A stretch of DNA of 64,000 nucleotides from Pterois miles (GCA_947000775.1 CAMQGK010000634.1:22852001-22916000), one strand, 5' to 3'; counted from the first letter of the stretch, positions 36,601-49,635 are shown. Notes: generated by a model not told the origin, from the letters alone. Made by a program: numbers and translations.

Positions 36601-37036
36601 GACATGCTGTAATAGCAAAGCATCAAGCCAAAAGACTCCATACTGTGCCAGCAACTAGAAACACTAGCTCTTTCTAGGCAGCTGCTAAAGAAAACAGCAG
36701 AGCAGACGATAATCTGCGTGTCCTCTGTAAGAAGGAGGAAAAATTGCTGGGCCAGATTGGATTTCTTGTTACTGAATTCTCATTTGCAATCATTAGCACT
36801 ACTTCTTCCAGTCCCATCTGTGGACAAGTGTCTGATTATTGATGAAAGAAAACAGCTGACAATAAGAGACATTTTGGAGTAGTTAGAAAAGCAAGCCTCA
36901 GGACCTATTTATTCATTCAACAGCATCAAGCATCATTTCAGTGATACTGGCAATAAATAACAGAACTTGATTTTACTAAGTGAATCAGAAAATAACTGTG
37001 CCATGGCTCTGAAAGGCGGGATGCGAATACTGAAAT

Positions 37037-37057
37037 AATAATAATAATAATAATCTC
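37037..37057. repeat. (AAT)n microsatellite
   Basis: About seven AAT repeats in an ATAD2B intron. Confidence 0.95.
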
Positions 37058-39199
37058 CGTCCTACAGGCTTTGAGTGCAGGGTCTGTGAACAAAACTTAT
37101 AACACTCTGACGGTATTTAATTCCAGAGAGATTTCAGAGCCTCTTCCATCGAGATGAAAGTCAGAAATAATCAGCCCTCTGCAATCAATGAATATGATTG
37201 AAGGAAGAGAGAAGGAACAGTGCAACACTCACTGTGGGCCCTAATATGCATCAGGCAGCATGCCAGTCCCAACCCTGCCAGCAAATATCTGCTTAAATGG
37301 TGACTTTCATCCTGTGCACCGGATATTCAATTTGTTCCGTAAGCCGGGGATGAAAAAGCAATTATTCACAGTCCCCTCTTTTCACGATCTGTTTCTTTAA
37401 GATATATCCCTTCTTCCCCCTACTAACAAATAAACCTCCAGATTAGTGGTGTGTGTGGTGGTCCACAGGGGCAGCCGGTTGAAGCCCCAAGATCAGACCA
37501 ACTAAAAAGCCTGTCAATCAGTTTGAAAGATGGAGTCAGGTTTGGCAAGACAAAACACCCCATCATTCCCGTGGGACATGGGTAAAAGCCGCGAGATAAT
37601 GGCTTGATAGCTGGATGTCACTTCGAAGCATGGAGGAAAGAAGTAAGCACATGTCAGAAGAACACTTCTTTTACATGAATTACACTACAGAGAGCGTCCT
37701 AAAACCACACACCCGATCAGTGAGAAGCGCTGTCAGGGGAGCCCACTGAGCCGAGGCTCCAATTTACACATGGGGTATTAGGTGGGACCCTAGCGTGACT
37801 GTGCAGGAAAAAAACACGGAGCTGCTATTATGCTCTCTGTTACTTGAACACATCCTGGGACAAGTTGGCAGATCTAGTGAGGCAGAGACAAGCTCATGTT
37901 TGAGTCATAACCTTGTTTCCTTCAAATGTCGCAGGAACAGCACCTGTTGATTGAGGGATGTGGAAATGGTCTGCCGCTGTAATTGGCTCCCTCCGTGTTC
38001 GGATAGCGGGTACAAAATTGATGTCTGAAAGATGAAAAAGTGGGAGAGAGACAGTGGCATGGCCACATGGTGAAGGGATAAGCCTCAGAAGTCATCCATC
38101 TGAGAAGGGCAGTGTGACAGCATCAGCTCCAGCAGCAACAGACCTATGGATCTGGAGGAAGCTTAAGGCTGGTCATCCATGATTGAGTTTCCCCGTCCTC
38201 CACTCCACAAAAAAAAAAAGTTTAACTTCTAGGCCCCGTTTGAATAATAGCACTCTTCTAATTATCCAGAAACCAATTCTGCTCAACCTTTTCTATGTTT
38301 GGAAGCTATAGAAAGCTTGCAGGACAAAGGGATGAATTAATGCCGAGTGCAGAAGGTTTTCGAGTTGAGCACAATACAGTGCGTGTGACAGGGTGAGCCA
38401 GCAAGAAAATGGGATGCTACCTCTGCTGGCTCCCTAAAGATAACACGAACAGTTAGCCTTCAAAAGGCAGCCGGCCTAAGCTGAGTATGCTCATCAGTGC
38501 CATTTTTAACACTATTCTAACCAAAGCACATATGCTGGCTCATTCATTCTGCTGCTTTTGCATATTAATATCTGTGCACAAAAAGTGATTCCAATCCACA
38601 GGATGTGATAAGTGACCAATCTAGAAAAAAGAAATTAACAACAGCTGGTTCTTTTACACAAGGGAGAAGAAAACACTACAAAAACCCTGCACACACACTG
38701 CCAACAACATTTAAACAAGCATCCGTTTGAACTTAAATAACACAAAAACAAAAGCATATTGGTAACATTTTTTGATTATAGCTCTTCTTTTCCATAATCA
38801 CAGTCTAATTAGACAGTTGCAAAATGTGACAGTTTGCCACAGCTGGCTCTGTTGAAAACATTAAGTCTATATTTCAACATCTTCGCACTTATTGGTGAGA
38901 TGTGGGGCTGTTTATTTTTGCTGAAAAATATCTATCTTCCCTTTACAGCTCTAGTACTTTACTTCTAATAAATCAAAAGGCATTATGTATTAATAGACTT
39001 AATAAAGGTGCTCTATTGGATATCCAAAGCATTAATACAGCATCAAACGACTCTTCGCTATGTAAAGACAGAGGACTAATGTCTACCTCAACGGAGAATG
39101 AAATCTCTCTCCATCTGTGTTTGTTGTAATCCAAGCTTGTCTGTGCTTTGTTGACGTAGCCGCACATGCTTTTAGTGCATGTTCGTGCCATACTAGCTA

Positions 39200-40340
39200 G
39201 CTCAGCACTACTTTCATACGGCGGTTACAGCCGATAACGCCATCACGCTGTCATGGTGGAGCGCCCAACCTCCGGTTCGCCTTCAGGTAACCACTGCTAG
39301 CTCTGTTAGCACTACGGAGGCAATAGAAATGCTCCCAATCTTGCATTTAGCGCCTTTAACTACACTGATTTTCTGTCTCCAAAATTGTCTGTAGCTACAC
39401 AATTCATTTGGCTTAAGCATTTAATTCATTGAATTATTTTTGGAATGTGCAGCAATGTTTGTTGAATGCTGTAACACATCAACACTGATTTCTAATGCCT
39501 TATTTGTACTTTTGTGGAAAAGCTTTCACAGAGCTCCAGCAGAGCTCCAGCAGAGCTGCAGAGAGCTATGGAGACGCGCCGCACACCTTGTGAAAACTAC
39601 ACTGCAGGCACCACAGACGCCACAGAAGAGCTGTGAATTGGGATTTCCGGACAAGTATTTCACATCCAATACAACAACCTTTCAAGGCACAGGAGCCCCC
39701 CCTCATCATCCAACTCTTTCATATTTTTTTTTTCCCAGCCATACAGTTTTGTTGGGCCAAACTTATATGGAACTATTGAACCATGCCTATCAAATAAATC
39801 AAAGACCGCGTGACAAAAGATCTGAAAATTGTGGATTCAAATCAAAAATTGCATGCTACACAAAATCCACCACAGTACTATGTATGCCTAGCGTGTGCTA
39901 GACATACCCGCACAGAGCGCACAGCCGCAGGAATATAAACCAAGCATAACTGCTGAAATAACTGAATACATAAGGTGATCACGATCATAATAAACGACCA
40001 TGGACATTTGGTGTGACCATGTTTTCCTCTTAAGAATGTTCATCTTCCTGTTACCAGATCATTGCTTTGATACAGCTCGTAGTACCTGTTAAATCTCCAA
40101 TCCACAGTCAGTGCACAAAGCCAAATCACCCCAGCTGTTACATTCTTCATGGTCTGAATTAGAATGATGAGTGTGTAGAATCAAGCGAAATGGTGATCGG
40201 ACACGCGCTGCGGTTTGAAAAAAAAGCTGAAATCTTAGTGTCACTAGAGCGGCTATGACAGGTTTCTAACCAATCACTGAATGTGATCCCCTGCGGCCAA
40301 TGAGCTTCGAGCTTTTATGAAGATTTTTCATGAAAAATGC
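39200..40340. repeat. Repeat-like intronic zone with 153-codon ORF
   Basis: The segment at 39210-39360 (CGCCTTCAGGTAACCACTGC, GTTAGCACTACGGAGG) resembles MITE-type sequence. It is followed by a plus-strand frame, 39440-39901, carrying three direct copies of CAGAGCTCCAG/CAGAGCTGCAG near 39529-39560. The predicted peptide is not recognised, shows no domain and has no splice or promoter context, so I do not call it a gene. Confidence 0.35.
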
Positions 40341-41525
40341 CAACCATGTCAACAAACGCTACCATGACACAACAAAGGGACAACTGACAAAACAGTGGAC
40401 GGATGAAGAATAATCAGGTTGAAAATCACTGGGTCAACACCATCTGAGAGGAAATTACCATCTATCACATAGTAATGCCACAAAATAAAATGTTTATATT
40501 GAATAAATAAATGATCAATAACAATTTCATTTTCAAGTAACCTTAAAAAGATGTACAGATATGCATGATATTCCTAAATATACTAAATCAATGCTGGTCA
40601 GTGACATAACATTAGAGAAAGGGTTTAAAGCTAGGGTTGGTAAAGATATAGATACAGAAGAAATTTTTGTTATATTGGTTGAAATCCACATTAACAGCAA
40701 TCAATAAATCAAATGCTCCAATGAGAAATAAAAGAGAAAAATTTGGTATCTGTGGCTGTTGCAGGACTGTAATAAACCTACTAACCTGCCTGACTGCACA
40801 CATTTGTCTTTTCATTGTCATCTGAGTCCTCTACAAGCTTAGCAGCATATTAACCATATCTATATTCACCATTCACATTCATTATGATATGTTTATGTTC
40901 ATACTGATGATTTCGGGGGACTGGCTTTGGAGGAAGGTCTGAATCGACGGGCTGTCAATGTTTCTGACTAGCGACTTTCTCTCTAGATTTAGGGACCTTT
41001 GGAGCTAACGCTACTAGCTACTAACATTGGAAAAGAGTTGGCGACACTAGGCTCAGTTTTCCTGTTGGATCATTTTTTAAAATCTGGTGTACTCTTGCTA
41101 GATTCTCATGATCACTGACCCTACCTTTTAAAGGACCTCCACATTGAATTACTTTTATAGTATGTAATTTTTTTATAATGACCTTTTAATGTTTGTGGGC
41201 ACACTGTAAAAATCTGGATAAGTAATTCTTGCCCTTGTAAGAAAAGCAATGATGTTACAAATAAAATTAATTACAGCTCCATTCTACTCAAATATCCCAG
41301 TAAATCATGACAGTATGACAGTGTACCAGCATGTACAATATACTGGGACACTGATACTGAAGCAGCCAAATAAAAATCAGTCTTCATTAACTTTATTATT
41401 CACACTTTCCTTGGTGTCCGTACTGTACTGAAAACATGCTGGCCCATGTTCCCAAAACAAAAGTAGCCCTAAGACTGAGAATGCCAAGTACCGGGACAAC
41501 ATAAATGATTTAAAGGAATATTTAC

Positions 41526-41656
41526 CGAAAGTCGCTGGTGGTCAACCACTAAGGGAGGATGGGGAGGGACTGGTTGTGGCTCTTCCTCTGTCTTTTCAGC
41601 AGATCCCTTCAGCTGCTCTGACAGGCTCATCTTGCATGTCTTGGCTATGGAACCGC
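41526..41656 (-). CDS. ATAD2B: ATAD2B coding exon (linker before C-terminal module)
   Basis: This 131-nt exon has acceptor ttgtcttttcatag and donor gtaaatat on the minus strand. It begins with two bases that complete a Gly codon split with the exon at 43041-43781, then reads SIAKTCKMSLSEQLKGSAEK and so on to PPHPPLVVDHQRLS, ending in phase 0. The Pro-rich stretch followed by VVDHQRLS corresponds to the PPLIVDRERL segment that precedes the C-terminal helical module in vertebrate ATAD2B. Phase agreement on both sides (2 in, 0 out) supports the exon although it is short. Confidence 0.88.
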
Positions 41657-43040
41657 CTATGAAAAGACAAATGGATAATTGATGGAAGGAGGGTTAACAA
41701 TGAAGGTTATAAAGAATTAATACAGTGCAGAGGCACTCAAAAACAACCCACAATGAATGGGAGCGCTAAGTTTGAGACCTCTGAATAGCACAAACTGGAT
41801 TTCAAAGAAACTGAATTCCAACTGCCATGGCTACAAGATGAATGCAATACATGAAGAAAATCTATTCTAAGCTACTTGCCACTACTGAGGGCACAATATT
41901 TCACATCTGGCTTCTTTCCTGTCCATTTATAACCGTGCTGAAGAAACGCTTTGATGGAAACAAAAGGCCTGGCTGAGCTTGTAATGAGAGTGGGGGTGGA
42001 GTAGCTAAGTTGTCTGTTGTTTGAGGAGCCACAGTTTTGTTTGTGTTCTGTTGGCTGATCGTGCCATCCTCTGATGGCTCCTCCATATTCTAGGAGCGCC
42101 ATTACCTCAGCTTTCCAGCTGGCCTCTGCTCGTCACAAGCCAAACTACAGCCCCGGCATCAAACACATAAAGGTATTGGCTTATTTCTGACTCTAATATC
42201 ACACAACAATAGAAAGGGCTTATGGTGAAGGAAAAATTATATATGGCAACGTCAGCCATCATTGTGAATCTTTTATAGACAATAAAAAAAAATTTCAGGA
42301 TACATATCAGAAGGTGACAAGTGTCTACAAAGGTACACATGATTTCAAGCCCCTGGAGTTTCTCAGTTAAAATATACTATCTGCTAAGCCAGGGGATACC
42401 ATTTTATATTCTGTATGACTTACTTTGCATTATTCATGTCCTCTCCCTATTCTACAAGCTAACCCGAGTGCAAATCAGAGGAGCTTGGTTGATGATCAAA
42501 AAAGTAATTTATCGTCGTAATTAAGTGGTGGGCAAAGCACTGACTGGGTGTGTGAAAATTAACAGATTTTGTTAACTTGCTTAATTGCAAATCTACTGTG
42601 AAGATCAACTGATTAGCAAGTAAAATGAAGAGACCAAAACAAGTACCCGAGAACTTGCACTTTTCTCTTCTCACTTAACAACTCCCTTCGGATGCAGTTC
42701 AAAACTCAGAGGATCAACTTTCTAAAAAAAAATAAAAAATAAAAAACTCCTAGCTGATTAATAGCTTGTCCAAATATTTGCAAATGTGACAGATGGGCTC
42801 TGCAATTTCACCAGTGACCCAAAACTCACTAACAGTCAAACATTACTTGAAATACACCAAGCATCCAGCACCAAGCAAAGTAGGTTAAAATGTTGCATAC
42901 TCTGTATTTGCATTTTGAAGGAATGCTTAAGATATTAAAGCATACAAAAATATAGTTGAGAGAGAAAAACCTCTATGTTTTAATTAATTAATTGTGCTAT
43001 TAAATCTGGATCACAGAAGACTCTAGGTCTAGCTTTATAC
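41657..43040 (-). other. ATAD2B intron, 1.4 kb
   Basis: A short intron between two phase-compatible coding exons. I see no RNA gene or clear repeat in it. Confidence 0.8.
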
Positions 43041-43781
43041 CTTCTGTATCTTGATCTTCCACAACGTTTTCCGTTACTGCATTCCCATCCTGGGGAGGTT
43101 GCTCCTGAGTTGGATTGCTCTCATTTTTGTCTTTGTGCTCTTCCAGTTCTGGTTCATTAGAGCCCAGCACCGTGCTCTGAGGAGTCCTTTTCTCAGCCTC
43201 ACTGCTCCTCTTGAGGCTCTGCGAGTCAAGGCTGTCCATTGACTCGTTCCCATTCACACAGTCTGCTTGTGATACCTGGAGACCCTCTGTGTGCTTAGGC
43301 TGGACCACAGCATTTGAAGACTCGGACAATTCAATCAAAGGCTGGAAGTCAGCCTGCTTGGCCTGGCCATCCCCGTCTGCCTTAGGCTGAGAACCGCCAC
43401 CATGGCAATGCAGCTCAGTGTGTTTCTCTGTGTTCTCAAGCTCTGCCTCTTTGGCTGAGAGCCGCTCCTCCTCCTTAGGTGTTGGCTCTCCTTGGGCTTC
43501 ACTGGCATCTGTAGGTTCAGCAGGAACTGCAACAGGAGGTTCGTTGGAGCTCTCCTCCTCTGTGGAGGGGAGATGTGGATGGTGGCCATTGGGCTGGGGA
43601 CCCATGGTATCACACGACGACTCCTCATCCTGCGTCAGACACGAGTCACTCGGCCCTGCAACTTCCGCCTCTGCCTCGGGCTCCCCTTCCTCCTCTTCCG
43701 TTTCCTTCCTGTAGATCCTCTTCTTACGGATGATGCCCCGCCCCCAAGATGGCCGCCGGCGAAACTTCCGCTTTACATGAT
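43041..43781 (-). CDS. ATAD2B: ATAD2B large acidic exon after the bromodomain
   Basis: This 741-nt minus-strand exon has acceptor ctctctctcaccatcgtag and donor gtataaag. It runs 2 nt + 246 codons + 1 nt, and the last G joins the GC of the next exon. It opens with a basic patch, HVKRKFRRRPSWGRGIIRKK, and then a long acidic, low-complexity Ser/Glu/Pro-rich region. Within that region, DEESSCD and STEEESSNE are blocks I recall as conserved in vertebrate ATAD2B just downstream of the bromodomain. ATAD2B is a nuclear AAA+ ATPase whose bromodomain reads acetylated histone H4. Neither the ATPase nor the bromodomain is encoded in this window. The open frame extends 67 nt beyond the acceptor (to 43848) and 41 nt beyond the donor into intron; both extensions are excluded. 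Confidence 0.9.
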
Positions 43782-44252
43782 CTACGATGGTGAGAGAGAG
43801 ACAGGAGATGAGCAAGAAGATTATTAATTCAAACAAGAAATAAAACATTAACTAAGTTTCAGAGTAACTAAGAAACTATAAAAATGACTGTTCAGCCAGG
43901 TGATTGCTATTAACAACATTCAAAACATTCTTAACCTTAAAAAGTCAATACCCCTCCCTTAACCACACCTATCACAGGACCACTACAATTACCATCCTCT
44001 TAACAGGGGACAAAAAGTAGATCCACATCATGGCATATGCCCATTATGCTTTTTAAGTACATATCGCACACATATAGAATATTGGGCATATAGTGTCCAA
44101 ATATTTTCTCTGGGGCTCTCGATCTCAGAGGATAAGAAGGAACCCATGAAGATGAGACAGGGCAATGCAAAGAAAGTGCATGTATGGATGGACCATGTTT
44201 AGTCAATGTGCTAAATTGTGGCCACATTGTTACAGGGATAGTCAGTGCTAGG

Positions 44253-44580
44253 AAATGGTAAATGGCATAAACTGCATTTTTATTGCGCCTTTTTAAACTC
44301 CCGATCACACAAAGCGATTTACACTACACTTAAACATTCACCCATTCACACACACATTCATACACTGATGGCAGAGTCTCCCATGCAAGGTGCCAAACTG
44401 CCCATCAGGATCTAATCTAAATACTCATTCATGCACACTCACACAACAATGGCACATCCTTTGGGAGCAGTTTCGGATTTAGTATCTTGCCCAACGACAC
44501 TTTGACATGTGGAGGAAATGGCAATTCGAACCGCGATCTCCTGATTAGTGGATGACCCACTCTACATCCACCTTACCCAG
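44253..44580 (+). repeat. Dispersed repeat (family Z, copy 2)
   Basis: Shares GGTAAATGG, ATTCACCCATTCACA, CTGATGGCAGAG, CATCAGGATCTAATCTAAAT and a CGAACC-containing end with the copy at 21745-21985, in the same orientation and order. This copy is longer, with an added GGGAGCAGTTTCGGATTTAG and CTTGCCCAACGACACTT section. Confidence 0.85.
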
Positions 44581-46882
44581 TGATGTAACTTCATCTCTCG
44601 GGGTGGCACCCGCTTTGCTGCGGTCTAGCCAAAAAAAACATAACTTTCTAATGTAAAACACTGTAGATTAGAAAAAAAAATCTACTTCCTCACATAATAT
44701 AGCGTAGCTTGCAAATTGATTGTATTTAAATCTGGACATTTGGCTTTCCTCAACAGGCAGAGGGTGACAAAGATTGTACGAGAGAGGAAGGCAGAGATAG
44801 CAGCCCTGCTACATCATGGATGTTGGACACTAATGACAACAGATGGTGCTGGGGGTTTTAAGAGGAAGGGGATAACAGAAGCCTGCTGTCTCAGAGTGCA
44901 GTAAAAGTGTCACAGCAAGCAAGCGAGGATGCTAAATGCAGTGAAACTTCAAGGCATTTGCCTTCATTTACTGCTTTTCCCAAGCAGACTCAGGGATACA
45001 TACCACGGCATCAAAGTCAGAGAGAAGAGCAGACAAAGAAAAGAGTATAAAAGAGCAAACACACAAGGACCAAGTCTGTTTCCAAGAGACACAAGCGTTT
45101 GAACCTGACAATGAGTGGCGTTACATTGACCTGCCAGTGACCACACCGTAATCCCAAAGAAACGCTTTGGGGTCTTGACACCAAAAGGCCTTTACAGTTT
45201 AAAACCATCTGCTGAGTCACATCAGAGAGCATAATTTAGAGCATGAGCAGGATAAAAACAGTAATCCCTTCATAAAACAATGATCTCAAAAAGGGAAAAA
45301 AAGGAGATGACTTAAAAGGGTCCCACATGTGTGTGTATATGAGCTCCGATGTGAATATGGATGGACACTAGATCACAATGGACTCATTAAAATCCATAAA
45401 GTCTCAGCCATTATAATTCTATGAAGGGCCACTAGAATGAGCCAAATCTGTAAAAGTGGAATCTTATGCAGAATCAATAATATGTCAGCCTGGTTCTCAA
45501 AGGACTAAATGGACAGGACTGCAGTATGTTATTCAATAGAGATCATATTTTAATATATACATACAGTATACTCCCTATTTGCTTTGTGCAAAGTGTTTGC
45601 TTTAATATTGCAGAAGGTCTCCATTGTATAATCTGCAGTATATTCCCCACAAAGATATGAATAGGTAATCTGACAGAAAATCATGATGTGGCTGCATGTT
45701 GTCTGTCAAATCTCTCCACCCCCAATGCTTTTAACCAGGACTCATCTTTCCACTCTAAAGATACGAATATGCACACTGTGCATACATCAGAGGGAGGTAG
45801 AAAATGAAACATTATGTGTTTCCAATAGAAAGGGAACAGCGAGGGAAACAATCACACCAACTGAAAGTTATATTTCATCTCCTACACAAACACAACAAAA
45901 AGGGGATAATTTGTCAGCCGCTGCTGACCCTCCTTTTTAGTAACTGTGCTCTCCAGTGACCCTCTTAATGACCAGCCACACATTTCCTGTCAGCTGTAAC
46001 CAGCACACCAGACAACCCTGAGGGGAATGGAGTACACTTGGTGCCAACTAATGCTGAACAATTATTGTAACAAACAGCAATTTGCATGCGTTTATGAAGT
46101 GGCTACATTTGGGTACTATATCTTATCGCGCGCACTTTCAAGGACATTTCAAAAGAGCGCTTACTGAATGTGCTGAAGTGCTGCATAGAATATTTCACTG
46201 CACTCTCATTTTATAATACACCGAGTGTTCAAGCGTTGCTCAGGCGACATACGTTATCGTGCTAGGGGACTAATGGAGACCTTTCAAAAATAAAGCTGCA
46301 AGCATTTTGCATGCAGAAATCGCAGAAAACGACAACCACAGCATTTCAAAAACATCTACACAGACTGGAATTTAATACAGCCACCTGCGGACCTGTCCAC
46401 TAGCCATTATGCCCAGTTTGTCATAGAGGCTCACCAAAGTGTGTTCAGGGGCTGCTGGCAGATTGAATTTTAAGGTGGGATACAGCAGATTTTGGTTTCT
46501 TCCGATTTGATCTGGAAGGTGGTGACAGGTGCAGGCTAAGCTATAAGTGCGCAGACAGCGCCATTCTTCTTCAGGCGTGACTGGCACATGGGATAGTTGC
46601 TCTGCTGTAACTGGAGGACCCGAGACGGAGAGAGAACAAAGATGAAGAAAACCTGCCAGGCGTCTTGGATATTTCTGAATGCTGGCATGCCATCAATAAT
46701 GCATCTTAGCGAGTGTGAACATCTCTTTTTCCTCATCAAGTCAGAATTTTTTATTTAACCTTCAGAATTAAGATTTAATTCAGAACAGTCACAATGTCAT
46801 AGATTGGGTCTTTTCAATTTCAGTAAAGAAAATATCGCTTTTCTGCTCCAGGTTTTACAATTATGTTTTGTTTGTTTTAACA

Positions 46883-47957
46883 TACACTCACTGGACACAT
46901 AATTAGGTACTCCTGTTCAATTGCTTGTTAACACAAATAGCTAGTCAGCCAATCACATGGCTGCAACTCAATGCATTTAGGCAAGACAACTTGCTGAAGT
47001 TCAAACTGGTCATCAGAATGGGGAAGAAAGGGGATTTTAGTGACTTTGAACGTGGCATGGTTGTTGGTGCCGGTCTTAGTATTTCAGAAACTGCTGATCC
47101 ACTGGGATTTTCACGCACAACCATCTCTAGGGTTTACAAAGAATGGTCTGAAAAAGAGAAAATATCCAGTGAGCGGCAGTTGTGTGGATGAAAATGCCTT
47201 GTTGATGTGAGAGGTCAGAGGAGAATGGGCAGACTGGTTGGAGATGACAGAAAGGCAACAGTAGCTCAAATAACCACTCGTAATAACCAAGGAATGCAGA
47301 ATACCATCTCTGAACGTACAAGACATCAAACCTTAAAGAAGATGGGCTACAGCAGCAGAAGACCACATCGGTTGCCACCATGTCAGCTAAGAACAGGAAA
47401 CTGAGACTACAATTCACACAGGCTCACCAAAACTGGACAACTGAAGATTGGAAAAACGTTGCCTGGTCTGAACGAGTCTCGATTTCAGCTGCAACATTCA
47501 GATAGCAGGGTCAGAATTTGGCATTAACAACATGAAACATGGATCCATCCTGCCTTGTATCAACAGTTCAGGCTGGTGGTGGTGGTGTAATGGTGTGGGG
47601 GATGTTTTATTGCCACACTGTGGGCCCCTTAGTACCAACTTAGCATTGTTTAAATGCCGCAGCCTACCTGAGTATTGTTGCTGACCATGTCCATCCCTTT
47701 ATAACCACAGTGTACCACCTTCTGATGGCTACTTCCAGCAGGATAATGCACCATGTCACAAAGCTCACATCATCTCAAACTGGTTTCTTGAACATGACAA
47801 TGAGTTCACTGTACTCCAACGGCCTCCACAGTCACCAGATCTCAATCCAAAAGAGCACCTTGAGGACGTGGTGGAACGGGAGATTCACATCATAGATGTG
47901 CAGCCGACAAATCTGCAGCAACTGTGTGATGCTGTCATGTCAATATGGACCAAAATA
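46883..47957 (+). pseudogene. Tc1-like transposon, 3'-truncated, dead transposase
   Basis: The 5' end TACACTCACTGGACACATAA with TTAGGTACTCCTGTTCAA matches the terminal repeat of a common fish Tc1/mariner family. A transposase reading starts at 47018 (MGKKGDFSDFERGMVVGAGL) with a paired helix-turn-helix region (ISETADPLGFSRTTISRVYK). It is broken by a stop at 47189 and by further frameshifts and stops. Remnants of the DDE core are readable in other frames: DNAPCH near 47744 and DLNP-x-EHL near 47840. The copy ends abruptly at about 47957, before the transposase C-terminus and the second terminal repeat, so it cannot mobilise itself. Confidence 0.92.
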
Positions 47958-47986
47958 AAAGTATAATAAAATAGAAGCATAGTGGT

Positions 47987-49162
47987 GGGGCTGGGCAACA
48001 TATCAATATTGTGATGTAAGTTTCTGAACCTACCAAACTGTTCTAGATCTTCTATTATTTACCTTCACCCACTTAGTCAGTACATCTACATGACTGATGA
48101 TTATTTATCAAATATCTCATTGTCTAAATATTTTGTAAAAGCACCAATAGAGCACTGCAGAAATGAGTCCTAAAACCCAGAAATGAGTTAGCATTTAGCG
48201 CTTCCGGTTCCCTCATCTGGAAGCCAGTGGGGTTTTTTTTTTTAATGGCTTTTTCATTAGATGCCTGAAATAAGGTCTGGTTGACAAAAGCTGAAGAGAT
48301 TTTAACGCTTTTTTAACATAAAACATCAATAAATACCCCACTCATGAATTTTAAAGCCTTTGTGTGTCTTAGAATTGGCAGTTGCTAACAAGTGGCTAAA
48401 TGAGATTACTAAACATCGTCACGCTGACTCATTTGCCAACCCTGTTGTTTATACTCACGCTCATGTGACCATGGTGCAGTTTGTTCATAGCCTAACGTTA
48501 GCTTTTTACTCCTGGTGATTGCATTCCCATAGTGGTGTTGCATTTGCATTTGTGAAGATTATCTTGCTGAACAAAATGTGTAAGCATCATAAACATTTGT
48601 TTGCCACAGAGCTTATTTTCTGCAGTAATCCAAAATCCAACAGAAAAATCCCATTGGTTTTGTGTTGAGGGAACCAGGGCGATGCTAACTTCATGGCTGA
48701 CCAACAAAAAAATGTCTTCCTTCAAGCACCCTCTATTCAACGTTCAACACTAACATCGTCGAAATACCAATAGAGGTACTTGCTCAAAAATACTGTGATA
48801 TTTGATTTTCACGGTAGTGCAGTGGTTAGCACTGTTGCAGGTTTCAATCTGGCGTGGGACTCTTCTGTGAGAAGTTTGCATGTTCTCCCCGTATTAGCGT
48901 GGGTTTTCTCCAGGTTCTCCGGTTTCCTCCCACAGTCCAAAGACATGCAGGTTAGTTGATGATTTAAATTGCCCGAAGGTGTGAATGTGAGCGTGAATGG
49001 TTGTCTGTCTCTATGTGCCCTACGATGGATTGGTAACCTGTCCAGGGTGAACCCCGCCTTTGCCCAATGTCAGCTGGGATCAGCTCCAGCTCCCCCACGA
49101 CCCCTAACAGGATAAGCGGCTGCAGATGGATGGATCGATTTCCTCCATATCGCCTAGCCCTA
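47987..49162. mobile_element. TIR element with nested repeat
   Basis: The left end GGGGCTGGGCAACATATCAA and right end (reverse complement TAGGGCTAGGCGATATGGAG) are imperfect inverted repeats of the AGGGCTGGGCGATAT class. The interior has no intact ORF. The repeat at 48825-49132 is inserted near its right end, and the element starts only about 30 bp after the truncated Tc1 copy. Confidence 0.7.
48825..49132 (+). repeat. SINE/LINE-tail type repeat ('GCATGTTCTCCCCG' family)
   Basis: Contains GTAGTGCAGTGGTTAGCACT, GTTTGCATGTTCTCCCCGTA, CGGTTTCCTCCCACAGTCCA, AAGACATGCAGGTTAGTTGA and a terminal GCAGATGGATGGAT. This is one of the most abundant fish interspersed repeats, which I associate with SINE heads and L2/CR1-like tails; the precise name is uncertain. 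Confidence 0.85.
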
Positions 49163-49562
49163 CATAGTGGCTAGTTTTCTGCTGACTCCTCATTTCCCTT
49201 TTAATCCTCTCTAGATCCACACTTTCCAGCCTGTTCTTACACAAACCAAAACAAACAATGCACAACCCAGTGAAAGAGGTCTAGATGGGGTCAGCTATCA
49301 CCATCGGAGCTATGAAGCATGCTCCTAAGGGAGGAAAAGGTGAGACAGAAAGGCAGCAAATGACATGTCATAGTCAGCTCTTAAATAATGCATGAAACAG
49401 CATGAACAGTCATCCACAGACGGGAGATATGCTGATAGGGGAGAGAGGAAGGGAAAAGAGGACCGGAGCACTTTGTAATAATTAAAAATGCCAAAACCAT
49501 GCAAGATTCAAGACGTGGTACAGATATTTAAAGCTGACATCACATGCATTCAGAACAGTTTG

Positions 49563-49563
49563 T

Positions 49564-49635
<72 letters not shown>
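49563..49635. repeat. (TG)n microsatellite
   Basis: An essentially perfect TG run of about 36 repeats, followed by TATACGCACATG. Confidence 0.98.

Larger units (their letters stand above)
29186..41525 (-). other. ATAD2B intron, 12.3 kb
   Basis: This lies between the exons at 29057 and 41526. Most of it (31-39 kb) is moderately AT-rich, with little recognisable repeat and no exon-like signal. Identified items are a transposon remnant at 30100-30620, an (AAT)n run at 37037-37057 and a repeat-like zone at 39.2-41.1 kb. Poly-A runs occur at 35743 and 38209. The repeat-poor part could contain conserved non-coding elements, which cannot be judged without alignment. Confidence 0.6.

Noticed and set aside
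43418..43827. Plus-strand ORFs of about 100 codons opposite the ATAD2B acidic exon
   Set aside because: Antisense shadows of a GC-rich coding exon; Ser/Gly-rich with no family pattern.
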